From Betaproteobacteria bacterium (lineage in GTDB: Bacteria > Pseudomonadota > Gammaproteobacteria > Burkholderiales > Burkholderiaceae_E), in NCBI GenBank assembly GCA_009922405.1, contig RFVZ01000164.1:1-5821 (forward strand): a stretch of DNA of 5,821 bases, in the 5' to 3' direction. The notes under the pieces are model-generated. The model was not told where the DNA came from, did no database searches, and saw only the letters and a program-made list of their open reading frames with translations. Both the position numbers and the translations under genes were made by a program. Positions 1 to 5,821 of the stretch are shown one piece after another. The number at the start of each line of letters is the position of its first letter. The stretch's first letter is position 1.

Positions 1-450
1 GGGTTGCAGTCGCTCGATTGCGTCCTGATGTTCGTACCCATTGAACCCGCGTTCATGACCGCGATCACCCAGGACGGCGACCTGTTTAACGAGGCTTGGA
101 GCCGCAATGTGCTGCTGGTCAGCCCCTCAACCCTGATGTTCGTGGTGCGCACCGTGGCGCATCTCTGGCGCACCGAAGCGCAGAATCGCAACGCGCAGGA
201 CATCGCGCGGCGCGGCGCTGAACTGTACGACCGTCTGGCCGGCTTTGTTGCGGATCTGGATCGGGTCGGCGAGCGAATCCAGCAAGCGCATGAGAGCTGG
301 AGCTCGGCGCGCAGCAAGCTCGCAACCAACCGGGGCAATGTGATCCGTCAGGCCGAGATGTTGCGCGAGCTGGGGGTGAAACCGACCAAGCAACTGCCGG
401 CGGCGTTGGTTGAGCAGGCGTTGGAGGTGGGGGACGCGAATGTTTCTTGA
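1..450 (+). CDS. rmuC: RmuC, DNA recombination protein, C-terminal 149 residues (5' end outside window)
   Basis: This is the C-terminal third of RmuC. The family limits inversions and rearrangements at short inverted repeats and is thought to combine a nuclease-like core with coiled-coil regions; its mechanism is poorly defined. The sequence shows the family hallmark MFVPIEPAF near the start (residues 9-17 of the fragment). This is followed by the SPSTL helix with a downstream RTVAHLWR, then a heptad-like helical stretch (roughly residues 65-115) and a GVKPTKQLP tail typical of gammaproteobacterial members. The reading frame is open from base 1, so the true start lies upstream; family members are usually about 400-500 residues. 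The TGA at 448-450 lies inside the start of the next gene. RmuC proteins are expected to be cytoplasmic or held by an N-terminal membrane helix, which cannot be seen here. The identification is firm; the biological role is from family knowledge. Confidence 0.95.
   Translation, partial: GLQSLDCVLMFVPIEPAFMTAITQDGDLFNEAWSRNVLLVSPSTLMFVVRTVAHLWRTEAQNRNAQDIARRGAELYDRLAGFVADLDRVGERIQQAHESWSSARSKLATNRGNVIRQAEMLRELGVKPTKQLPAALVEQALEVGDANVS
423..434 (+). promoter_or_regulatory. Ribosome-binding site for the FGE-like gene, inside rmuC
   Basis: A purine-rich stretch holds GGAGG at 423-427 and GGGGGA at 429-434, followed five bases later by ATG at 440. It supports ATG 440 as the start rather than the in-frame TTG at 410, which has no comparable motif at the right distance. 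The site lies entirely inside the last codons of rmuC, so ribosomes finishing rmuC would pass over it. GGAGG alone sits 12 bases from the ATG, somewhat far, so GGGGGA may be the working part. Confidence 0.55.
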
Positions 451-1243
451 CGGAGCGGTACGCGCCCGATGGGCTCGATGGGACCGATGGGTCCGAGCCC
501 TTCAAATTGCGCACCTGAGTCTTTGGACTTTATGGGCTTCGCAAGCGATCGCGACGCCGATCAGTGGCCGGATGCCACCGCCTCAACAGATTACAAGTTT
601 TGCAATCGATCGCACCGAAGTGACAATCGGTGAAGTCGCGGCTTATGCGCAGGCCACTGGCTTCGTTTCACAGGCTGAACACGAGGGCGGTGGTTTCGAG
701 TTCGACGGTGGTTGGACCCGACGGCCCAACTGGACTTGGCGTACTCCGTTCGGCATTCCGGCTTCGCCCGATGAACCCGCGGTTCATCTGAGTTTCGCGG
801 AAGCCCAATCAGTCTGCCAGTGGCGGGGCATGCGACTCCCCACCGATGCTCAGTGGATAGAGGCCGGCCACACCGAGCGTCGCCCGGTGCCGACGCCACC
901 CTTCGAGCGCGGCCGTTCCTACCCGTACCCGACTGGAGATCAACCCACCGGCGCGCACTGCCTGGCCGATTGTGGTCAGCGGGCCATGACGCCAGCGCCA
1001 ACCCTGACGAGGCTAAGGGGCGGCGGACATGTCAGAGCCGGGCAGACTCAAGCGGGAGTCAACGGTTTGTTCGATATGGGCGGAAATGTCTGGGAGTGGG
1101 TCGACGAGGCCGTGGGATCGGAGCGCCGTACGCGGGGCGGATCCTGGTGGTACGGCTCTGCACCGATGCATGTCAGCCATCAGGCCAGCAAGCCACCGCA
1201 CTTCTTCGCGGTTTATGTCGGTTTTCGATGCGTCGCAGATTAG
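440..1243 (+). CDS. Exported FGE/SUMF1-fold protein lacking the catalytic cysteine pair
   Basis: This 267-residue protein belongs to the formylglycine-generating-enzyme (SUMF1/EgtB/PvdO) fold family. An Arg/Trp-rich N-terminus is followed by a moderately hydrophobic stretch (residues 20-38) ending in AIA before Thr39, which looks like a cleavable signal peptide; a periplasmic or secreted location is inferred. Residues ~52-267 form the domain: IDRTEVTIGEVAAY (56-69), EPAVHLSFAEAQSVCQWRG with RLPTDAQW (112-139), NGLFDMGGNVWEW (208-220), TRGGSWW (231-237) and the terminal GFRC (261-264). True FGEs carry two catalytic cysteines between RGGSW and GFR. Here that stretch (238-260) has none; the protein's cysteines are 126, 174, 178 and 264. 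Sulfatase activation is therefore unlikely. Other roles in this fold include non-haem-iron or pyoverdine-maturation enzymes (PvdO) and non-catalytic binding domains, and the sequence does not choose among them. The gene overlaps rmuC by 11 bases and its stop overlaps the convergent SNF2 stop. TTG 410 is a weaker alternative start. Confidence 0.88.
   Translation: MFLDGAVRARWARWDRWVRALQIAHLSLWTLWASQAIATPISGRMPPPQQITSFAIDRTEVTIGEVAAYAQATGFVSQAEHEGGGFEFDGGWTRRPNWTWRTPFGIPASPDEPAVHLSFAEAQSVCQWRGMRLPTDAQWIEAGHTERRPVPTPPFERGRSYPYPTGDQPTGAHCLADCGQRAMTPAPTLTRLRGGGHVRAGQTQAGVNGLFDMGGNVWEWVDEAVGSERRTRGGSWWYGSAPMHVSHQASKPPHFFAVYVGFRCVAD
1240..1243. other. Overlapping stop codons of convergent genes
   Basis: The FGE-like gene ends with TAG at 1241-1243 on the + strand. 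The SNF2 gene ends with TAA, read on the minus strand from bases 1242 to 1240. The two stops share bases 1241-1242, so there is no intergenic DNA and no dedicated bidirectional terminator between the convergent units. Confidence 0.9.
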
Positions 1244-4200
1244 CGCATCAATTCAATCAATTCGTCGACATCGAGTGCACCGGCGATCACGCCATCGCGA
1301 CCGTCCTCATCGCCACCGTCACCCTCCCCCTCTTCAGTGCGCGCCAGCAAGGCATCGGCAATTGCCCGCTTGGTCTCGTGCATCTCGATGATCCGTTCCT
1401 CGATGGTCCCCGCGGTGAGCAGGCGGTAAACGGTCACCGGGCGATTCTGACCAATACGGTGTGCGCGCCCGGCCGCCTGGGCTTCTACTGCGGGGTTCCA
1501 CCAAGGGTCGCAAAGAATGACGTAATCGGCCGCAGTGAGATTCAAACCAGACCCACCCGCTTTAAGACTGATCAGAAAGACATCACCCTCTCCGGCCTGA
1601 AACGCCGCCACGCGGGTTGCCCTTGCCGCGGCCGGAGTTGAGCCGTCGAGGCGATGAAAGCGAACGCCGAGCGCTTTGAGGCGTTCCTCGGCAAGGTCCA
1701 AAAAACCCGTGAACTGACTGAATACCAGTGCTTTATGGCGGTTGACGATCAGTTCGTCGATGAGTTCAATCAGCGCGTCAAGCTTTGCCCCGCTCACGGC
1801 ACCAGCCACCGCCAGCCTTGGATCGCTCGCGGCGCGGCGCAGCCGCATGATCTGCGCGAGCACATGAAAGCGCGCATCGCCCCCGCGTCCGGCCATCTCG
1901 CTGACCGCCTCAAGTGCTTCAGCGCGCAGCGCGGTATGGAACGCCACTTCATCGGTTGAGGGTTCAATCCGGAGTGCGATCTCGGTGCGTTCGGGGAGGT
2001 CACTCAACACTTCGGACTTGGTTCGACGCAGCAAAAAAGGACGCACGAGGCGGCGCAGACGCTGCGCAGCACGCGGATCCCGATCACGCTCGATCGGCAC
2101 GGCGAACCGCGCTGCGAAACGATCACGTGGGCCGAGCAGGCCAGGGTTCAGCAGGTGCATCAGTGTCCACAGCTCATCGAGCCGATTCTCCACCGGCGTG
2201 CCGGTGACCGCGACGCGCATGGCGGCGTTGATCCGCAATGCGGCCTGAGCCCTTCTCGTATCGGAATTTTTAATGGCCTGCGCTTCGTCGAGAACGAGCG
2301 TTGACCACTCGCGCGCTGCCAATTCATCATCATGCAAGGCCAGTAGCCCGTAGCTCGCAATGATCAAATCATTGGGGCCAGCCTGAGCGATCGCGTCCGC
2401 CCGGTCGTCCTCTTCGTGCAGCCGCGTTACGCGCAGGGTCGGGGCAAATCGGGCGGCTTCGATGGCCCAGTTCGCGCACACCGAAGTGGGTGCAATGACC
2501 AGTGCCGGACCGCCTGCGGCCCGATGCAACAGCAGCGCCAGGGTCTGCACGGTTTTACCGAGCCCCATGTCATCGGCCAGACAAGCGCCGGCGCCCCAAT
2601 GGGCTAGCCGCGCCATCCAGACAAAGCCGTCAATCTGGTAAGGGCGCAACTCGGCGCAAAGCGTCGATGGGACGGCCGGCACCAGATCGAGCGTGCTGCG
2701 CATCCGCTCGAGTCGTTGCTGCCAGGCCGCATCGCGTTCGATTTGCGCCTCCGGTACCAACTCGTCGAGTGCAAGCGCTGCGATGGAATCAACCCGCACG
2801 ACCTCGCCCGGCCCGGCAAGCGCAGCGATCGCATCAATGCGTTCGCGCAGTTCGCTGGTGATCGCAAGATACTCACCTTCGCCAAGGGGTAAATACCTGC
2901 CCTTGTTCTTGGCGGCCTCCAGCAGAACCCGCATGGCAATCACGCGCCCATCGTCAAGCGCGAGGCCACCATCAATCTGCAACCAATCGCCCGCGCTGCC
3001 AAATCGCAAACGCAAGTCGCCTGTCCCATGCGCGCGCGACACCCGCAACTTGGCGCCCGGAGGCCACTCGATCCGCAGCGCCTCGCCAGCGCTCTGAAAG
3101 CTTTGCAAGCCCTCCATCAGCGCGAGGGCGTCTTGTGGATCATCGAGGCGCCATTCGAGCGTCGGACTCTCGCCGCCCAGAAGTGGTACCGCGTCAAGTA
3201 GCCGAGCCAGTAAGGCGCGCTCCGTTTTGAGATCACGTCGGGCCGCACGTCGTTCACCATGCACATCGGCCAATAACCGGGCACCCCCGCGGCCCGGAAA
3301 TGCACGAGGTCCCTCTTCGCCCAGCGGTCGGACAGCAAGACGCAGACGAACACCGTTGCCCGCAGGAGCAAGTTCTGCGATGAGCGTGCCGTCAGCATCG
3401 CGCTCGTGCGTCGTGGCACCATCATCCTGAACTTCAAAATGAGCCGCCGCTGCATGAAGCGCCCGGGCTAATAATTCGCCCCCTTCGGCCGCCGGCAGAT
3501 CAAGCCCATCGCCAACCAATTCAACGATCCGCCGATGCGCTGACGCGATACGCACCACCCGGGCGCGGGTCGGCGTCTCTGAGATCAGGACGGCAGTCGG
3601 TGGTCGCGCGATATTGCGCATTTCCCCCGTGTACGGATTAGGAACGAGGACAGGTCTGAATGCGTCCCGTAACTCAGCCGACACGCCCAACCGCAAGCGG
3701 GCGCCGTCAGCGCTGCGTTCCACTCGAAGTTCGGGATGACCCGACACCAGTTCGACAGGGGTTTCTGGGCTGGACACATCAAACACATGCGGATGCCCGA
3801 TCAAGGCCACCAGCGCGGCTTGGGGATCTAGCGCCCAACGATTGGCCGGGAGCTTCTTGAGGAGCCGAGCCACCTGAGCGTCTGCGTCCGTGAGTGAATC
3901 CGAGCGCGCCAGTCGCGTCAACGGGAGCGCCTTTGGCTTACCCCACCCCCGCTGACCCCGCTTTTGCTCAAACGGGGCAACGGAGACCCGTCCGTACAAC
4001 GTAGGACCATCCATTTCATACGATGATTCAGAATTTCCAGAAAACTCGGAATCTTCCTGATCATCGGAATCATTCAGATCGTGAGCAATTTCCAGCATCC
4101 AGATGAGACGCGTCTCGCTCACCGCTGCCGAACCCGCGTTCGCCTCGTCCACAGCCAGTCCGGCAATGGCTGCAAGGGCCCGGCGCCAAGGGGTTTCGCT

Positions 4201-5616
4201 GGCAAACGCTGCCGCCAGGGTAGGCCCCGTATTGGGAGGATCCTGACCTTCGGAGATTGCGCGGGCGACGGCAAACTCATCCGCGATGCGCTGATAACCC
4301 GCAGCCGCAAAGCGGGTAGCCCAAGCATCCAATACAGCGGGTTGAACCACTTTGCGTCGGAGCCAGGCGGCCCGCAAGGCATCATTGAGCGCGACGAACC
4401 CATCTTCGCGAGAGGGTTCGATCACAATGGTTTCAGCGGCGCGATCACCCAATCGAACTTCGGCAACAGCCTCCAGCGACGACCAAAACCAGCCTGGTGC
4501 GCCCGAGGCCTTCGCTTCGGCCCGGCACAGTTTGCGGGCCGCTTCATTGGCGGTCGGGGTGTTTTTCAGAAGCAATCCGACGGCATGGATCCACTGCTGA
4601 GGAAACGGCAACAGCATCGTGCGCCGACCGAGGACTTCGCGCAGATCACGCCGCGCCGATTCAAATTCGGCTTCGGCCTGATCCAAATGCCCGGCCAGAA
4701 CAGCGAACTGCCCGCGCAATCCGCGCGTCATCGGATCATCGTGGCCATCGAGCAGGCGCCGCGCCGGATCCACTCGACCTTGCCAGGAAAGATAGTCGGC
4801 CGTTCGCCAACGCAAGCGTAATCGAGCTGCTTCGGAACTCTGGTCCGACATGTCCCCATTTTCGGCAAACCCGCGACCATCGACAAAACTCGACATGAAT
4901 AGAGCCGCGTTGGCCGCGATCCATTCATTTGGAGCAACTGGACCTTTGCGATTGGCCGTTTCCTGAGCACACAGGGCGACCGCCCACTCAATCGCCTCCT
5001 GATCACTGGGCCGAGGCACCGAAAGCGAGCGCGCGAGCCATTCATCGACGACCATCGCACGCCAGGGTGGAGCCAATAATTCGAGCATTTCGGCATCGAA
5101 AACGGGGCGGCAAAACGCGTCCAGGAGCGCCCAACTCAGACCCTCGCGGTGTTCAACCCGCTGTGCAAACCATCGACGCTCACCCCGTGTGGCTGGCGCC
5201 AGCCACAAGAGTCTGGCGATTCGTACGTCATCACCAGGGCGCGAAATCGGCATGACCAGCCCAGACCCAACAATTCGTGAGACGCCGATGCCATGAAGCT
5301 CCAAAAGCACGTCACGCCAACGAACCAGATCCCCGGACCGCACAGCGCTGAGAATTGCTGGACGCGCATAGGCCGGCGCGACTCCGACACCTAGCAACTC
5401 GACCTGAATCAGCCAGCCCTTGGCGAGGCCCTCCTCGACCATGGTGGCTAAGGCGTCTGCTTGCACAGTAACCCGGCCCGCCGGGACCAAACCAACGGCC
5501 TGCAAGATGTCGCGCAGCCGCGTGCGCCCAAGGGGCCCGGCCAGTGCGAGGAGTCGCACCAGTGGGGATTGACTCGGATCGTCTGCGTCAGTTCCCGGAG
5601 CCGCTGGCGGTTTCAT
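1240..5616 (-). CDS. Very large SNF2-family DNA-dependent ATPase (DEAD/DEAH-like helicase superfamily 2)
   Basis: This 1458-residue protein has a complete SNF2 motor at its C-terminus. The motifs are LRPYQ (990-994), Walker A DDMGLGKT (1015-1022), DEAQ (1110-1113), TGTPVENRLDELW (1138-1150), FSQFTGF (1299-1305), LKAGGSGLNL (1351-1360) and GRAHRIGQ with arginine fingers R1384 and R1387 (1383-1390). SNF2 proteins use ATP to translocate on double-stranded DNA and displace or remodel bound proteins; strand unwinding is not expected. Residues 1 to ~980 match no domain I recognise. Within them, ~260-345 is helix-rich and TPR-like, 513-537 is an acidic/Ser linker, and ~600-970 has a mixed pattern that could be a family-specific DNA- or protein-binding region. 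No SWIM-type CxC...CxH zinc motif is visible. The C-terminus is acidic (1428-1441) and ends DVDELIELMR. The ATG at 5614-5616 is four bases past the ureG stop without a clear Shine-Dalgarno, suggesting translational coupling. All motor residues look intact. The target is unknown. Confidence 0.95.
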   Translation of the reverse strand: MKPPAAPGTDADDPSQSPLVRLLALAGPLGRTRLRDILQAVGLVPAGRVTVQADALATMVEEGLAKGWLIQVELLGVGVAPAYARPAILSAVRSGDLVRWRDVLLELHGIGVSRIVGSGLVMPISRPGDDVRIARLLWLAPATRGERRWFAQRVEHREGLSWALLDAFCRPVFDAEMLELLAPPWRAMVVDEWLARSLSVPRPSDQEAIEWAVALCAQETANRKGPVAPNEWIAANAALFMSSFVDGRGFAENGDMSDQSSEAARLRLRWRTADYLSWQGRVDPARRLLDGHDDPMTRGLRGQFAVLAGHLDQAEAEFESARRDLREVLGRRTMLLPFPQQWIHAVGLLLKNTPTANEAARKLCRAEAKASGAPGWFWSSLEAVAEVRLGDRAAETIVIEPSREDGFVALNDALRAAWLRRKVVQPAVLDAWATRFAAAGYQRIADEFAVARAISEGQDPPNTGPTLAAAFASETPWRRALAAIAGLAVDEANAGSAAVSETRLIWMLEIAHDLNDSDDQEDSEFSGNSESSYEMDGPTLYGRVSVAPFEQKRGQRGWGKPKALPLTRLARSDSLTDADAQVARLLKKLPANRWALDPQAALVALIGHPHVFDVSSPETPVELVSGHPELRVERSADGARLRLGVSAELRDAFRPVLVPNPYTGEMRNIARPPTAVLISETPTRARVVRIASAHRRIVELVGDGLDLPAAEGGELLARALHAAAAHFEVQDDGATTHERDADGTLIAELAPAGNGVRLRLAVRPLGEEGPRAFPGRGGARLLADVHGERRAARRDLKTERALLARLLDAVPLLGGESPTLEWRLDDPQDALALMEGLQSFQSAGEALRIEWPPGAKLRVSRAHGTGDLRLRFGSAGDWLQIDGGLALDDGRVIAMRVLLEAAKNKGRYLPLGEGEYLAITSELRERIDAIAALAGPGEVVRVDSIAALALDELVPEAQIERDAAWQQRLERMRSTLDLVPAVPSTLCAELRPYQIDGFVWMARLAHWGAGACLADDMGLGKTVQTLALLLHRAAGGPALVIAPTSVCANWAIEAARFAPTLRVTRLHEEDDRADAIAQAGPNDLIIASYGLLALHDDELAAREWSTLVLDEAQAIKNSDTRRAQAALRINAAMRVAVTGTPVENRLDELWTLMHLLNPGLLGPRDRFAARFAVPIERDRDPRAAQRLRRLVRPFLLRRTKSEVLSDLPERTEIALRIEPSTDEVAFHTALRAEALEAVSEMAGRGGDARFHVLAQIMRLRRAASDPRLAVAGAVSGAKLDALIELIDELIVNRHKALVFSQFTGFLDLAEERLKALGVRFHRLDGSTPAAARATRVAAFQAGEGDVFLISLKAGGSGLNLTAADYVILCDPWWNPAVEAQAAGRAHRIGQNRPVTVYRLLTAGTIEERIIEMHETKRAIADALLARTEEGEGDGGDEDGRDGVIAGALDVDELIELMR
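1246..1263 (-). repeat. Tandem 9-base repeat at the 3' end of the SNF2 gene
   Basis: On the + strand CATCAATTC (1246-1254) is followed at once by AATCAATTC (1255-1263), differing in one base. Read on the minus strand, the two units encode ELI and ELM in the C-terminal DELIELMR tail. It may simply reflect the repeated amino acids of an amphipathic tail. It is not a terminator, having no stem and T-run. Confidence 0.5.
4008..4080 (-). other. AT-rich insert encoding an acidic/serine linker in the SNF2 protein
   Basis: This stretch codes for residues 513-537 of the SNF2 protein, which are dominated by Asp, Glu, Ser and Asn (for example NDSDDQEDSEF and NSESSYEMD). It is clearly richer in A and T than the surrounding gene. 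The octamer TCGGAATC occurs twice, at 4046-4053 and 4064-4071, exactly 18 bases (six codons) apart. I read it as a flexible, probably disordered linker between the helical N-terminal part and the middle region. The frame stays open through it. Confidence 0.6.
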
Positions 5617-5620
5617 TGGA

Positions 5621-5821
5621 CTAGTGGGATGGTACGAGCATCCCTTCGTGCTCGATATGCTGAACGATTGCGTCCAGACCTTCGCCCACCTTCAAATTGG
5701 AAAATACGAAGGGCCGCGTGCCGCGCATTCGACGGGCGTCGGTGTCCATCACGGCGAGCGATGCGCCCACATAGGGCGCCAGATCGGTTTTGTTGATCAC
5801 CAGCAAATCGCTCTTGAGAAT
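5621..5821 (-). CDS. ureG: UreG, urease accessory GTPase, C-terminal 66 residues (5' end outside window)
   Basis: This is the C-terminal third of UreG, the SIMIBI-class GTPase that works with UreE, UreF and UreH/UreD to load nickel into urease in the cytoplasm. The fragment opens with ILKSDLLVINKTDLAPYVGA, which contains the G4 base-recognition motif NKTD. It continues with DARRMRGTRPFVFSNLK and the GEGLDAIVQHI helix, ending GMLVPSH; all are standard for the family. Full-length UreG is about 200-210 residues, so the P-loop and the nickel-binding CPH motif lie beyond the window edge. The reading frame is open from base 5821 to the TAG at 5621-5623. The SNF2 gene starts four bases later on the same strand, so the two are probably co-transcribed. 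UreG is commonly the last urease gene of a cluster, consistent with an added gene behind it. Presence of the remaining urease genes is inferred, not seen. Confidence 0.96.
   Translation of the reverse strand: MLKSDLLVINKTDLAPYVGASLAVMDTDARRMRGTRPFVFSNLKVGEGLDAIVQHIEHEGMLVPSH
5635..5654 (-). other. Small inverted repeat near the 3' end of ureG
   Basis: CGAGCA (5635-5640) and TGCTCG (5649-5654) form a perfect 6-base-pair stem around an 8-base loop, about 11 bases before the ureG stop. On the transcript it would lie just upstream of the SNF2 start. No U-run follows, so it does not look like an intrinsic terminator. It could affect translation of the next gene or mRNA stability, or be chance within coding sequence. 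Confidence 0.3.

Noticed and set aside
410..439. TTG at 410 as the start of the FGE-like gene
   Set aside because: It adds ten Arg/Trp-rich residues before the signal-like sequence and has no suitably placed ribosome site, whereas ATG 440 has a purine-rich site just upstream.
119..514. Minus-strand open frame of 131 codons over the rmuC end
   Set aside because: The product is Pro/Arg/Ser-rich low-complexity sequence opposite a clear RmuC coding region.
1241..1300. Intrinsic terminator between the convergent genes
   Set aside because: I find only the tandem 9-base repeat here, with no GC-rich stem followed by a T-run on either strand.
820..1641. Long + strand open frame (273 codons) spanning the FGE-like 3' half and the antisense of the SNF2 3' end
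   Set aside because: It covers two well-supported genes in another frame or strand, its product is Arg/His/Pro-rich with no motif, and long shadow frames are expected in GC-rich DNA.
4081..4821. Long + strand open frame (246 codons) antisense to the SNF2 gene
   Set aside because: It is wholly antisense to an intact SNF2 frame, has no recognisable domain, and its composition is that of a reverse-strand shadow.
1240..5616. SNF2 gene as part of a phage-defence system such as DISARM
   Set aside because: No methyltransferase, nuclease, phospholipase D or other known partner is adjacent; the neighbours are ureG and a convergent rmuC-FGE unit.
1240..5616. RapA (RNA polymerase recycling ATPase) as the identity of the SNF2 protein
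   Set aside because: RapA is about 970 residues with N-terminal Tudor-like domains ahead of the motor; this protein is 1458 residues with the motor at the very C-terminus and no visible RapA-type N-terminus.

Overview
The window is 5.8 kb of dense, GC-rich (by eye about 60% or more) bacterial chromosome with almost no non-coding DNA. It holds the 3' end of rmuC (+), a complete gene for an exported formylglycine-generating-enzyme-fold (FGE/SUMF1-like) protein (+), a complete and very large SNF2-family ATPase gene of 1458 codons (-), and the 3' end of ureG (-). The RmuC and UreG C-termini look like proteobacterial versions, most likely gammaproteobacterial. That is a family-level impression, and no species is assigned.

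Layout: rmuC (1-450) runs directly into the FGE-like gene (440-1243), with an 11-base overlap that suggests one transcript and coupled translation. The FGE-like gene meets the SNF2 gene tail to tail. Its TAG (1241-1243) and the TAA of the SNF2 gene (1240-1242 on the opposite strand) share bases, so no intergenic terminator fits between the two convergent units. The SNF2 gene (1240-5616) starts 4 bases after the stop of ureG (5621-5821, cut by the window edge). It therefore appears to be the next gene in a urease accessory-gene transcript.

Functions: RmuC is associated with DNA recombination and rearrangement. The FGE-fold protein carries a probable signal peptide and lacks the cysteine pair of true formylglycine-generating enzymes, so its activity is unknown. 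The SNF2 protein has an intact two-lobe ATPase motor in its last ~470 residues, behind ~980 residues with no domain I can name. UreG is the GTPase that helps deliver nickel to urease. No pathway obviously joins all four. I see no mobile element, CRISPR array, tRNA or rRNA, and no recognisable defence partner for the SNF2 protein. The least explained parts are the SNF2 N-terminal region and its position behind ureG, and the cysteine-lacking exported FGE-like protein.
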